Source: Sphingobium lactosutens DS20 (GTDB lineage: Bacteria > Pseudomonadota > Alphaproteobacteria > Sphingomonadales > Sphingomonadaceae). Taken from it: DNA of 64,000 nt. The position numbers were made by a program, and so were the translations under genes. The stretch lies in contig NZ_ATDP01000110.1 of assembly GCF_000445105.1 (NCBI RefSeq), positions 1-64,000 on the forward strand, written 5' to 3'. Positions 52,049 through 60,447 of the stretch are shown piece by piece. Each line of letters starts with the position of its first letter. The first letter of the stretch is position 1. The notes beneath the pieces were generated by a model. That model saw only the letters and a program-made list of their open reading frames with translations, was not told where the DNA came from and made no database searches.

Positions 52049-53929
52049 ATGGACAAGGACGTCGCGCCGACGACCGACCCGCCGGTCGATGAAAAGCCCG
52101 TGCCGCGCGCCTTTGAACAGGTGCCGGCCGAAAGCCCGCTCGCCATGCCGGAGCAGGATTTCGACACGACGCCGCCGCTCATCGCGCGCCGCCGCTTCAA
52201 TATCGACCTGTGGGCGCGCCGCCTGCTGGTGATCGCGCTCACGCTGATCCCGGCCGCGCTGGCCGCGCATGACATGCGCCGGTCCATCGGGCTGGACGGC
52301 ATCAGCGCACTGGAGGGCGTCTATCTTGCCCTCTTCATTTCCCTCTTTGCCTGGATCGCTTTTGGTTTCGCCACCGCCGCTATCGGCTTCCTGCTGCTGA
52401 CCGTGGGCAAGGGGCGCAGCGTCACCCCCCGCCCCCTACGCGCGTCCGAACCGCTGCGCGGCAAGACCGCGATCCTGCTGCCGGTCTGCAATGAGGATTT
52501 TCTGGGCGTGCTTGGCCGGCTGTCGATCATGGAGCGCAGCCTGGCGCAGGTGATGGGCGGGGAACGGTTCGAATTCTTCATCCTGTCCGATTCCAACGCC
52601 GAAAGCGGCGAAACCGAAAAGCGCGCCTATCTGGAAATGCGCGACTCCTTCTCGCGCCCGGTCCATTATCGCCGCCGCGCGCTCAATATCGGGCGCAAGC
52701 CGGGCAATATCGCCGAATGGGTGACGCGCTTTGGCGGCGGGTACGACCATATGATCGTGCTGGACGCCGACAGCATCATGAGCGGGCAGACCATGGCGCG
52801 GCTGGCCGCCGACATGGAGCGGCACCCGCATGTCGGCCTGATCCAGACCGTGCCGACGGTGATGGGCGCGGCGACCCTGTTCGCGCGCTGGCAGCAATTT
52901 GCCAGCCGCCTGTTCGGACCGATCTCCGCCGCCGGCATGATCTGGTGGGCGGGCAGCGAAGGCATGTTCTGGGGCCATAACGCCATCGTGCGCGTGCGCG
53001 CCTTCGCCGAAAGCTGCGGCCTGCCCGAATTGCCCGGTCGCGCGCCCTTTGGCGGCCATATATTGAGCCACGACATGCTGGAGGCCGCGCTGCTGCGCCG
53101 GCGCGGCTGGGACGTGCATATGGTGACGGCCGACGACAGTTTCGAGGAGTTTCCGCCCTCCATGCCCGACCTGTTCACCCGCGACCGGCGCTGGTGTCAG
53201 GGCAATATCCAGCATGTGCCGCTGCTGATTCGCATTGCGGGCCTGCACCCTTTGAGCCGCTTTCAGCTGCTGGTCGGGGCGACTGCCTATTGCACGTCGC
53301 CCATGTGGCTGGCGCTGATGCTGGTGGTGCTGGGCGGCGCGGCCAGCGGCACCTGGCCGCCGGCCGAGGTGCTGCCGTCGGGCGCGCTGCTGGGCGTGAC
53401 AGCGCTATTGCTGTTCGGTCCCAAAATCCTCGCCATATTCTGGGCGATGGCGGACCCGGCGCGGCGCATCGGCTTTGGCGGCGCGCTGCGGATGACGCGC
53501 GGCGTGCTTGTCGACATCATCCTGTCCATTCTGATGGCGCCGGTCGCGATGCTGACCCAGACGATCAACCTTGTCACCATATTGATGGGGCGCAAGGCGA
53601 GCTGGAACGGCCAGACCCGCGACCGCGATGGCATGGCGATCGGCAGCGCGATCTGGCTGTTCAAATGGCATATCCTGCTGGGCGTCGGCCTGACCTGGCT
53701 GGCGGTGGAGGCAGGCGCGGTCGGCTGGACGCTGCCGGTGGTCGCGGGCCTGTTTGCAGCGCCCCTGCTTGCGGCGATCACCGCGCGCAAGGATTTGGGC
53801 ATACGGGCGGAAAGAAGCGGCCTGTTCCAGGTCGCCGACCCATGGTGGCGCACGCAAAGCTATCGCCCGCTGCGTTTCCGCTGGCCCAACGGCGAAAAGC
53901 GCCGCGCCATCGCGGCTAACGATGAATAG
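52049..53929 (+). CDS. opgH: Osmoregulated periplasmic glucan glucosyltransferase OpgH
   Basis: A 626-residue GT2 membrane enzyme. Catalytic motifs are MIVLDADSIMSG, TADDSFEEFPPSMPDLFTRDRRWCQGNIQH (QxxRW-type ending), and KTAILLPVCNEDF near the UDP-glucose site. Membrane helices lie at residues 50-120 and in the last third. It polymerises beta-glucan from UDP-glucose and moves it to the periplasm. It is shorter than the E. coli enzyme (847 residues). Confidence 0.92.
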   Translation: MDKDVAPTTDPPVDEKPVPRAFEQVPAESPLAMPEQDFDTTPPLIARRRFNIDLWARRLLVIALTLIPAALAAHDMRRSIGLDGISALEGVYLALFISLFAWIAFGFATAAIGFLLLTVGKGRSVTPRPLRASEPLRGKTAILLPVCNEDFLGVLGRLSIMERSLAQVMGGERFEFFILSDSNAESGETEKRAYLEMRDSFSRPVHYRRRALNIGRKPGNIAEWVTRFGGGYDHMIVLDADSIMSGQTMARLAADMERHPHVGLIQTVPTVMGAATLFARWQQFASRLFGPISAAGMIWWAGSEGMFWGHNAIVRVRAFAESCGLPELPGRAPFGGHILSHDMLEAALLRRRGWDVHMVTADDSFEEFPPSMPDLFTRDRRWCQGNIQHVPLLIRIAGLHPLSRFQLLVGATAYCTSPMWLALMLVVLGGAASGTWPPAEVLPSGALLGVTALLLFGPKILAIFWAMADPARRIGFGGALRMTRGVLVDIILSILMAPVAMLTQTINLVTILMGRKASWNGQTRDRDGMAIGSAIWLFKWHILLGVGLTWLAVEAGAVGWTLPVVAGLFAAPLLAAITARKDLGIRAERSGLFQVADPWWRTQSYRPLRFRWPNGEKRRAIAANDE

Positions 53930-53973
53930 TCTGTAAACGCGCCCGCGCCGATAGCAGGCGGAAACTGCGCCCG

Positions 53974-54705
53974 TCACTCGTCCCAGTCGCGCAGCTTCTC
54001 GCGCAGCTTGTCGAGCGCGGCCTTCTTGATCTGGCACACGCGCGCCGCACCGATGTCCAGCGTCTGGCCGATTTCCTCCAGGTTCATTTCCTCGACGAAA
54101 TAGAGTTGCAGCACCATCGCCTCGCGCTGGGGCAGTTCGCTGATGCAGGCGGCCAGCGCCTTTTTCAGCGATTCGCGTTCCAGCACCTGGTCGGCGCGGT
54201 CCTCCACATCGGCGAACCACATGGACTGGTCGGAATAGACCTCGTCCATGCTGGTGTGCTGGACCATTTCGACGCTGTCGGCCACCTCGCGATAGGCGGC
54301 CGGCTCCAGCCCCATCTCGCTCGACATTTCCGCCTCGGTCGGCAACCGGCCCAGCTGCTGCTCCAGCCGACCCCGGACCCCGGCAATTTCTTTCCGCCTG
54401 GCCATTGCCGACCGGCAAAGCGTTGCCTGCCGGCGCAGATGGTCGATCATCGCGCCGCGTACGCGCAGCTGTGCATAGGCGGCAAAGCCAAGCCCGCGAT
54501 CCTCGAAACTATTGGCCGCCTCGACCAGCGCGACCATGCCGATCTGAAGCAGATCCTCCACCTCGATGGCGGTCGAAACACGGCCGTGGACATGCCAGGC
54601 GATCTTGCGCACCAGCGGCATATATTGGCGGGCCAGCCGCTCGGGGCTATGCTCACCGGGCTTGCCATAAGTGTGGGCGCCAACCGCGATCTTGTTCATA
54701 TACAT
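53974..54705 (-). CDS. fliA: Flagellar sigma factor FliA (sigma-28)
   Basis: A 243-residue sigma factor. Region 2 (LARQYMPLVRKIAWHV, VEDLLQIGMVALVEAANSFEDRGLGFAAYAQLRVRGAMIDHLRR), region 3 (LGRLPTEAEMSSEMGLEPAAYREV) and region 4 (VLQLYFVEEMNLEEIGQTLDIGAARVCQIKKAALDKLRE) are in order. It should read the TAAA-N15-GCCG promoters at fliC, fliD, flgM and the unknown late gene. It is 20 nt downstream of flhA, cotranscribed from the sigma-54 promoter at 57738. Confidence 0.95.
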   Translation of the reverse strand: MYMNKIAVGAHTYGKPGEHSPERLARQYMPLVRKIAWHVHGRVSTAIEVEDLLQIGMVALVEAANSFEDRGLGFAAYAQLRVRGAMIDHLRRQATLCRSAMARRKEIAGVRGRLEQQLGRLPTEAEMSSEMGLEPAAYREVADSVEMVQHTSMDEVYSDQSMWFADVEDRADQVLERESLKKALAACISELPQREAMVLQLYFVEEMNLEEIGQTLDIGAARVCQIKKAALDKLREKLRDWDE

Positions 54706-54724
54706 GACCTAGTCCCAGCTTCTT

Positions 54725-56857
54725 TCAGGCCACGCGTTCGCGCATCTGATCCGGCTTTGGCAGCGGATCATGGCGGGGCGTTGGCCGCGATTCATTCCCT
54801 ACCACCGCAACCACTTCCACACCCTTACCGTCGGGAATTTCCAGGAAGGACAGCACCGGCGTTTCGGGCAGGTGCGGCTTGAACAGGCGGGCGAGCGCCC
54901 GCCGCGCGACGGGCGAGGTGACGATGGCGAAATTGCGCGCCTGGCCCAGCATCGGGCGGGCGGCGTTCACCACCTGCTCGACAATGCGGTTGGCAAGGCT
55001 CGGCTCGATCGGATGCCGGGCGTCGCCCGCGACCCGCATCGCCTGCGCCAGCATCGCTTCCAGCTCGCCGTCCAGCGTGATGACCGGCAGCGGCATCTTC
55101 ACCGGCACCAGCCCCTGGATGATCAGCGCGCCGATCCGCTGGCGCACCGCCTCGACCAATTGCTCATGGCTCATGTCGGGGCGCGCACCATCGACCATCG
55201 CTTCGCAGATGCGACGGAAATCCTTGAGCGCGATGCCTTCGCTCAGCAACGCACGGCACAGCGCGCTGATCTGCGTCAGGTTGAGCAGGCCGGGCGTCAG
55301 CCCGTCGACCAGCTGCGGCGCCACATCCTTCAGATTGTCGAGCAGCTTGCGCGCTTCGTCCAGGCCGAACATTTCGGCCGCGTTCATCGCGATCAGCTGG
55401 TTGAGATGCGTCGCGACGACCGTCGGCGGATCGACCACGGTATAGCCCGCCACGACCGCTTCGCTCCGCTTGGCCTGCGCAATCCAGACTGCGTCCAGCC
55501 CAAAAGTCGGGTCCTTGGCCGGGCGGCCGGTGACGGTGCCTTCCAGCGCGCCACTGTCAAGCGCCAGCAGGTCGTCGGGCCAGATTTCGTCCTCGCCCAC
55601 GACGACGCCGGCGATGGTGATGCGATACTGGTTCGGTTCCAACGCCAGATTGTCCTTCACCCGCACCATCGGCACGACGAAGCCCAGTTCCTTGGACAGC
55701 TGGCGACGGATGCCGGTGATGCGGGCCATGAGCGGCGCGCCCTTGCGCTCGTCGACCAGGGAGATGAGGCCATAGCCGATCTCCAGCCCCAGGATCGCGC
55801 CGTCCGACACATCGTCCCATTCGATGAGCGCGGGGTTGGGCGCGGGCGGCGGCGGCGCGGGTTCGGCGGCCTTTTTCTGGCTCGCCTTGCGCAATTGCCA
55901 CGCGATACCGCCGGCAACGGCAGCGGCCGGCAGGATGATCATGTGCGGCATGCCCGGCAGGATGCCCAGGAAGCCCAGGATCGCGGCGACCGGCACCCAG
56001 GCGCGGCCGGTGCCGAATTGCCCGGCGACCTGGGCCGACAGGTCCTGCTCGCTCTTGACGCGGGTAACGATGGATGCCGCCGCGATCGACAGCAGCAGCG
56101 CGGGAATCTGTGCCACCAGCGCGTCGCCGATCGCCAGGATGATATAGGTCTGCGCGGCCTCGCCGATGGCCAGGCCATGGCTGACAACGCCCAGGATGAT
56201 GCCGCCGATGATGTTGATCACCAGGATCAGGATGCCCGCGACCGCATCACCCTTCACGAACTTGCTCGCGCCGTCCATCGACCCGTAGAAATCCGCTTCG
56301 GTCGCGACTTCGGCGCGGCGGAACTTGGCCTCTTCCGGGGTCAGCAGGCCCGCGTTCAGGTCGGCGTCGATCGCCATCTGCTTGCCCGGCAGGGCGTCCA
56401 GCGTGAAGCGCGCGGACACTTCGGACACGCGGCCCGCGCCCTTGGTGATGACGACCAGGTTGATGATCATCAGGATGGCGAAGACGAAGATGCCCACGAC
56501 ATAATCGCCGCCGATCAGGAAATGGCCGAACGCTTCGATCACCTGTCCCGCCGCATCCGCGCCTTCATGCCCCGACACCAGCACCACGCGGGTCGAGGCG
56601 ACGTTGAGCGCCAGGCGCAGCAGCGTCGCGAACAGAAGCACGGTGGGAAAGCTGGAGAAGTCGAGCGGCTTGGCGGCGTTCAGCGCCACCATCAGCACGG
56701 CGAGCGAGATCATGATGTTGGTGATGAAGCCGATATCAAGCATGACCGCCGGGACCGGCACCATCATGAACAGGACCACCATCAGGGTCGCGAACGGCAG
56801 CACAGCGCCCTTGGCGGCGCTCATCCAGATCTTCGCTTTGACTTGGGCAGGGGACAT
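54725..56857 (-). CDS. flhA: Flagellar export protein FlhA
   Basis: A 710-residue protein with about eight N-terminal membrane helices, the FHIPEP-region motif RFTLDALPGKQMAIDADLNAGLL and a large C-terminal docking domain ending in PVARRALARLFKPHLPETPVLSFLEIPDG. It docks chaperones with their cargo at the export gate. It sits between the transglycosylase and fliA genes. Confidence 0.96.
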   Translation of the reverse strand: MSPAQVKAKIWMSAAKGAVLPFATLMVVLFMMVPVPAVMLDIGFITNIMISLAVLMVALNAAKPLDFSSFPTVLLFATLLRLALNVASTRVVLVSGHEGADAAGQVIEAFGHFLIGGDYVVGIFVFAILMIINLVVITKGAGRVSEVSARFTLDALPGKQMAIDADLNAGLLTPEEAKFRRAEVATEADFYGSMDGASKFVKGDAVAGILILVINIIGGIILGVVSHGLAIGEAAQTYIILAIGDALVAQIPALLLSIAAASIVTRVKSEQDLSAQVAGQFGTGRAWVPVAAILGFLGILPGMPHMIILPAAAVAGGIAWQLRKASQKKAAEPAPPPPAPNPALIEWDDVSDGAILGLEIGYGLISLVDERKGAPLMARITGIRRQLSKELGFVVPMVRVKDNLALEPNQYRITIAGVVVGEDEIWPDDLLALDSGALEGTVTGRPAKDPTFGLDAVWIAQAKRSEAVVAGYTVVDPPTVVATHLNQLIAMNAAEMFGLDEARKLLDNLKDVAPQLVDGLTPGLLNLTQISALCRALLSEGIALKDFRRICEAMVDGARPDMSHEQLVEAVRQRIGALIIQGLVPVKMPLPVITLDGELEAMLAQAMRVAGDARHPIEPSLANRIVEQVVNAARPMLGQARNFAIVTSPVARRALARLFKPHLPETPVLSFLEIPDGKGVEVVAVVGNESRPTPRHDPLPKPDQMRERVA

Positions 56858-56866
56858 GGTCGGCCG

Positions 56867-57700
56867 TTACCTTCCGAGGGTGGCAAGCATGAGATAGGCA
56901 AGACGCGCCGTCTGCGGCTGCGGCCGGACGCTGACGTCGGGCTGCTGGCTGAGGCGCTGGGTTTCGATCCGCACATAATCGGCGGGCTGGACGGTCCGTG
57001 CGCCGCTCGGCAAGCTGGCGGCGGCGCCGGAGGCGTCGGCATATTGGACCGGGCCGCCCAGGCTGTCGGAGCTTTTCTGCAACTTGGCGGCGAAACGGTC
57101 GCGAATTTCCGAAAAGCTGCGGGCATTGCCCGACCGGTCGTAGAAGATCGACCGGTTGGCGCGCGCGGCGGACGGGAAGAGCGAGGCGGCGCTCGCATCG
57201 GGTGCGCGATCATGGACCGACAGGAATTTGGTCGCCCCGCCCACGCCCAGGAAATGCGCGAGATAGAGGTCGACCGGCTCGGCCTCCCGGCCCAGCTTCG
57301 ATTCCAGATAGGCCTTGTTATCGGCGGCATGCTGCGCCGCCATCACCGAAGCGGTTTCGGGATGCTTGCGAAGGTCGAGTATCTGCTGGCGCAATTGCGG
57401 ATCGGACACATAATAGCGGCCATTGCTGCCCTGGCTGATCGCGTCCGAAGCCCAGCCCAGCCCATATTCGCTGCCATGCTTGTCGATGACGGCCAGCCAG
57501 CTCTGGTCGATGAACTGATAAAGGCCGGTGGCAGAGGAGGTGGTCGCGCGCGCCGTGGGGTTCAGGCTCGATTCGATCTTCGCCTGCCCCAGCAGATAGC
57601 TGAAGTCGACACCCGTGCGCCGACTCGCCATGGCGATCGCGTTGGTGACGCGATTGCCGGTCGATCCGGAGGTTGCCGAAATGTCTGCGAATGCCGACAC
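56867..57700 (-). CDS. Lytic transglycosylase-like (SLT domain) protein
   Basis: Up to 283 residues from TTG 57718, or 277 from GTG 57700. The SLT domain reads FSYLLGQAKIESSLNPTARATTSSATGLYQFIDQSWL, with the catalytic Glu in KIESS. A flagellar role is likely: it heads the flhA-fliA operon and could cut peptidoglycan to pass the rod. GTG 57700 is preferred because the promoter at 57738-57753 leaves only 9 nt before the TTG. No signal peptide is obvious, so it may be exported by the flagellar apparatus. Confidence 0.82.
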   Translation of the reverse strand: MSAFADISATSGSTGNRVTNAIAMASRRTGVDFSYLLGQAKIESSLNPTARATTSSATGLYQFIDQSWLAVIDKHGSEYGLGWASDAISQGSNGRYYVSDPQLRQQILDLRKHPETASVMAAQHAADNKAYLESKLGREAEPVDLYLAHFLGVGGATKFLSVHDRAPDASAASLFPSAARANRSIFYDRSGNARSFSEIRDRFAAKLQKSSDSLGGPVQYADASGAAASLPSGARTVQPADYVRIETQRLSQQPDVSVRPQPQTARLAYLMLATLGR

Positions 57701-57737
57701 GATGCTCAAAATCCTCAATTGCTAGCGAGGACATTAG

Positions 57738-57753
57738 AGCAAGGCTTGTGCCA
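57738..57753 (-). promoter_or_regulatory. Sigma-54 promoter of the transglycosylase-flhA-fliA operon
   Basis: Minus-strand TGGCACAAGCCTTGCT has TGGCAC and TTGC at the canonical 12-bp spacing. Predicted transcription start near 57727. TTAACCAA, a near-match to the CtrA half-site, lies directly upstream at 57758-57765. Confidence 0.8.
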
Positions 57754-57798
57754 AGATTTGGTTAACGCGGCGGCAGGAAATCGACCGCGCCCCGACGA

Positions 57799-57824
57799 AA
57801 AGCGGCGCCCGAAGGCGCCGCTTT
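57799..57824 (-). terminator. Terminator after flgA-flgM-flgN
   Basis: Minus-strand stem AAAGCGGCGCC with GGCGCCGCTTT around a TTCG tetraloop. It lies downstream of the flgN-like gene and insulates the flhA operon. Confidence 0.8.
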
Positions 57825-57845
57825 AGCTTTAACGATGAATTTTTT

Positions 57846-58154
57846 TCAGCGGCCGTAGGTCAGCGGCGCGGCGCGCGCGCCATGCGACGCCAGGATGGAC
57901 AGGCGCTGGCTGGCATGATCGGCCAGCAGGTTGACCCGCACCCGTGCGCTTTCGATGAGCGGCAGCATCGCGCTGATCCGCTCGACCACCGCCGGGTCGG
58001 ATCGCCAGGCGCCAACGGCCCGTACCGCGGCAGCCGCGCGGCTCACCCGGTCGCTCGCCTGCTCAATCGCCGTCACGTCGCTGCCGGTCAGCGCGTCGCG
58101 CAAGCCGTCAAACGCGGTGAACAGGTCATCAAGGGCAGCAAGGCCAAGCGGCAT
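57846..58154 (-). CDS. FlgN-like flagellar export chaperone (weak assignment)
   Basis: A 102-residue, entirely helical protein (LDDLFTAFDGLRDALTGSDVTAIEQASDRVSRAAAAVRAV ... LPLIESARVRVNLLADHASQRL). Position directly after flgM, small size and helical repeats fit FlgN, the chaperone for hook-filament junction proteins, but no strong motif exists for this family. Confidence 0.65.
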   Translation of the reverse strand: MPLGLAALDDLFTAFDGLRDALTGSDVTAIEQASDRVSRAAAAVRAVGAWRSDPAVVERISAMLPLIESARVRVNLLADHASQRLSILASHGARAAPLTYGR

Positions 58155-58166
58155 GGCGGCAAATCC

Positions 58167-58442
58167 TTATGTCTGGGGCAGGTCGAGTTCGAGCATCCGT
58201 TCGGCGATCGCATCCGCATTCACCGGATAATTGCCCGACGCGATCGCGCTCTTGATCGCGGCGATCTTGTCCATGTCCACCGGCGCGCCTTCGGCCGCCA
58301 TGCGGGCGGCGGGGCTGGCGACGTCCGCCGCAGCCGACGCCGGTACGGAACCGGTGGGCGCGGCAGCGCGGGTCTTGCCGCTTTCGCGCAGGCTGGTCGC
58401 GCCGATCGCATTGCCGATGCTCTGTCCAACAGAGTTGATCAT
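58167..58442 (-). CDS. flgM: Anti-sigma-28 factor FlgM
   Basis: A 91-residue protein with a disordered N-terminus and the diagnostic C-terminal helices (MDKIAAIKSAIASGNYPVNADAIAERMLELDL). FlgM binds FliA until exported through the completed hook. A FliA-type promoter lies at 58475-58501, giving the usual feedback loop. It sits between flgA and the flgN-like gene. Confidence 0.92.
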   Translation of the reverse strand: MINSVGQSIGNAIGATSLRESGKTRAAAPTGSVPASAAADVASPAARMAAEGAPVDMDKIAAIKSAIASGNYPVNADAIAERMLELDLPQT

Positions 58443-58474
58443 GACTTTAATCCTTCACTCGTCCTTTGACCCTT

Positions 58475-58501
58475 ATAACGGACAAGTTCAAAAATCATTA
58501 A
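58475..58501 (-). promoter_or_regulatory. FliA (sigma-28) promoter of flgM
   Basis: Minus-strand TTAA (58498-58501), 15 nt, TCCGTTAT (58475-58482), overlapping the end of flgA. The -35 has one mismatch to TAAA; the -10 has the fliC core CCGTTAT. Confidence 0.5.
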
Positions 58502-59069
58502 ATCCTGGAATGCGCACCATGCCCATATCGACGATCTGGGCGAAAATCGGCGGACTTTTGCGGTCTTCGCGCACGCGGATCGTGTCGCCGACCGCGCCGC
58601 CCTCGTCCGCGATCATCATGCGCGATACGCTGAAACTGGCATTGCCGGCCATCAGCTGCACGGGGTCGCCCTTGCGCACCACATCTTCCCTGGGCGCGGC
58701 GGCGACAGCGGCGCGGGTAAAGCCGCTCGACGGCGCGGCGCGCGGCGCGGCACCGGGCACGGGGCCATAGCTGGCGGCGGCGACGCCCTTGACCAACGGC
58801 ACGCGGATGCGCCAGCCCAGCGCCTCGCACTTCACCATCGCCGCGCCGAAGACCGGACCTTCGACCGTGGGAGTGCTGGGGCAGGCGGCGAGGCGCAGCC
58901 GCCGATCGACCGGGGCGGCCGGACCGCCCGGCTCGCCCATATTGGCGCCGACGGTCATCGCGACAAGGCTGTCGATGCGATCGAGATTTTCGAACGTCTG
59001 CTGCGCCAGCGCGGGCTGCACGGTGGCAATCGCGGCGGTGGCGGAGAGGAGGAACGAAAGGCGAAGCAC
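58488..59069 (-). CDS. flgA: Flagellar P-ring chaperone FlgA
   Basis: A 193-residue protein with a signal peptide (LSFLLSATAAIATVQPALAQQ), two cysteines (RLAACPSTPTV, MVKCEALGWRIRVPLVKG) and the SAF-like C-terminal domain (VVRKGDPVQLMAGNASFSVSRMMIADEGG AVGDTIRV). It helps assemble the P ring in the periplasm. It follows the sigma-54 promoter at 59111 with a 31-nt leader. Confidence 0.92.
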   Translation of the reverse strand: MLRLSFLLSATAAIATVQPALAQQTFENLDRIDSLVAMTVGANMGEPGGPAAPVDRRLRLAACPSTPTVEGPVFGAAMVKCEALGWRIRVPLVKGVAAASYGPVPGAAPRAAPSSGFTRAAVAAAPREDVVRKGDPVQLMAGNASFSVSRMMIADEGGAVGDTIRVREDRKSPPIFAQIVDMGMVRIPGFNDF

Positions 59070-59110
59070 GGGCAGTCTCCTGTCAAAACAGAGTGTCTTC
59101 CCCTCGCTTC

Positions 59111-59126
59111 CGCAATTTTCGTGCCA
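59111..59126 (-). promoter_or_regulatory. Sigma-54 promoter of flgA-flgM-flgN
   Basis: Minus-strand TGGCACGAAAATTGCG, a complete consensus (TGGCACG-N4-TTGC). Predicted transcription start near 59100. Confidence 0.85.
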
Positions 59127-59132
59127 GTCGGC

Positions 59133-59639
59133 TCAATGCGCGGCCTTGCTGCCGGGGGCGACGCGGATCCACTGCCCCTGCCCCGCCTGCCCGTCCGCCT
59201 GCCCGTCTGCCTGGTCCAGGCCCCGGATCAGCAGCCGGTCACGAGAAAGGCCGCGTGCCTGCAAGGCGCGCGCGACCGCGCCCAATCGCGCCGCGGCCAG
59301 GTCCCATTCGTCGAACCGTTCATGCTGCCGGTCCGCGCCACGACTGCGGATCTCGACGCTCGGCGCGCTGGCGAAACGGTGCGCCAAATCGGCAATCCGT
59401 GCCTCCCCCTGCGCGCTCAACAGAGCCTCGCCCGGCAGGAACAGATCAGCGGCGCGAATCTCGACGCCATCGGCCATCGGCCGCCCGCCAAATTGCCGAC
59501 TGACCTGCGCGAGCATGGCGTCGCGCCGCGATCCGCTCGCCTGCAACAGCACGAAGAAAGCGAGCAGCAGCAAGAGCAGATCGGCAAAGCTGACCGCCCA
59601 GCGATTGCGCCGGGCAAGGGGGATAGGGGGCGCGCTCAT
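59133..59639 (-). CDS. motB: MotB-like stator protein, short
   Basis: A 168-residue protein. The single membrane helix RWAVSFADLLLLLLAFFVLL has the proton-binding Asp (FAD), and the C-terminal OmpA-like part (FDEWDLAAARLGAVARALQARGLSRDRLLIRGL) is compact. Typical MotB proteins are about 300 residues, so the linker and peptidoglycan-binding domain are cut down. It overlaps motA by 4 nt. Confidence 0.85.
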   Translation of the reverse strand: MSAPPIPLARRNRWAVSFADLLLLLLAFFVLLQASGSRRDAMLAQVSRQFGGRPMADGVEIRAADLFLPGEALLSAQGEARIADLAHRFASAPSVEIRSRGADRQHERFDEWDLAAARLGAVARALQARGLSRDRLLIRGLDQADGQADGQAGQGQWIRVAPGSKAAH

Positions 59640-60304
59640 GCCACTTCGCGCATGGCCGCGCGACGCAAAGGCGCATTTTCGCGCCGGGCGATCACCAGCA
59701 TCCGGTCCGCCGCCTCACGCTGCCAGGCCAGTTCCCGCTCCGACAGGTCGGCCAGGCGCGCAGCGATGGGCGCGGCGAGGATGTTGGCGATCACGACGCC
59801 ATAGAAAGTGGTGAGCAGCGCCAGCGCCATCGACGGTCCCAGCGCGGCGGGGTCCTCCATCGCGGCGAACATGCCGATCAGGCCCAATATCGTGCCCGCC
59901 ATGCCCAGCGCCGGCGCAGCGTCGGCGACCGACAGCCAGACGCGATGCGCCGCGCCATGGCGCTGCGCGCGGTCGGCCAGCGTCTGCGTCGCCCACAGCG
60001 CGAACTGTTCGGTGCGGTCGCAATTGGCCAGCTTGTGCGCGGCCTGCGTCAGGAAAGGATGGGCGGTCTTCACGCGATCGGTGCAGGACAGGCCGCGTAG
60101 CTGCGCGACATGGTCGATCTGAAGCAGGGCGGCGCGCGCGGCGTCCTGGTCGCGCAACGGATCGGCGCGCAGCAACGGCGCCAGCGCCCCGATCGCGCGC
60201 CCGCAAGCAGCAAGGCCATTTTGAAACAGCGCCACCAGCGCCACCCCACCCAGCATCGCCAGCAGCGTTGCCGGATCGAACAATTGGCTGAAAATCGCGA
60301 GCAT
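59636..60304 (-). CDS. motA: MotA/TolQ/ExbB-family stator protein, short
   Basis: A 222-residue protein. DAAPALGMAGTILGLIGMF contains the conserved proline of the MotA/ExbB family, followed by the last helix ALALLTTFYGVVIANILAAPI. Only three clear membrane segments are seen, as in ExbB/TolQ; canonical MotA has four and about 290 residues. The adjacent motB and the flagellar context support a MotA role. It diverges from flgB. Confidence 0.82.
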   Translation of the reverse strand: MLAIFSQLFDPATLLAMLGGVALVALFQNGLAACGRAIGALAPLLRADPLRDQDAARAALLQIDHVAQLRGLSCTDRVKTAHPFLTQAAHKLANCDRTEQFALWATQTLADRAQRHGAAHRVWLSVADAAPALGMAGTILGLIGMFAAMEDPAALGPSMALALLTTFYGVVIANILAAPIAARLADLSERELAWQREAADRMLVIARRENAPLRRAAMREVA

Positions 60305-60336
60305 GCGCTATGTCGTCCCCATCGTTCATCGACGGC

Positions 60337-60373
60337 CGGCAACGCCCTGCCGCCGACCGGCAAAAATTTGCCG
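60337..60373. promoter_or_regulatory. Paired palindromes upstream of flgB, candidate activator sites
   Basis: CGGCAACGCCCTGCCG (60337-60352) and CGGCAAAAATTTGCCG (60358-60373) start 21 bp apart, two helical turns, and lie about 80-110 bp upstream of the flgB sigma-54 promoter. They match the pair at 49231-49268, fit an enhancer for the sigma-54 activator, and could also serve motAB on the other strand. Confidence 0.6.
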
Positions 60374-60447
60374 CCCTTGCCGCCCTGTCTGCGGAACGCC
60401 TGTATTTCCGTGCTTTCCCGCCGTGCCGATGCGTCACCCACGCAAAT

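Noticed and set aside
54770..57826. A plus-strand open frame of 1018 codons opposite flhA and the transglycosylase gene
   Set aside because: His/Arg/Gln-rich composition typical of the antisense of GC-rich genes; flhA and SLT domains on the other strand explain the DNA.
59141..59154. CGGCCTTGCTGCCG upstream of the flgA promoter as a third activator site
   Set aside because: Half-site spacing is 2 bp shorter than in the two good pairs, and it lies in motB coding sequence.
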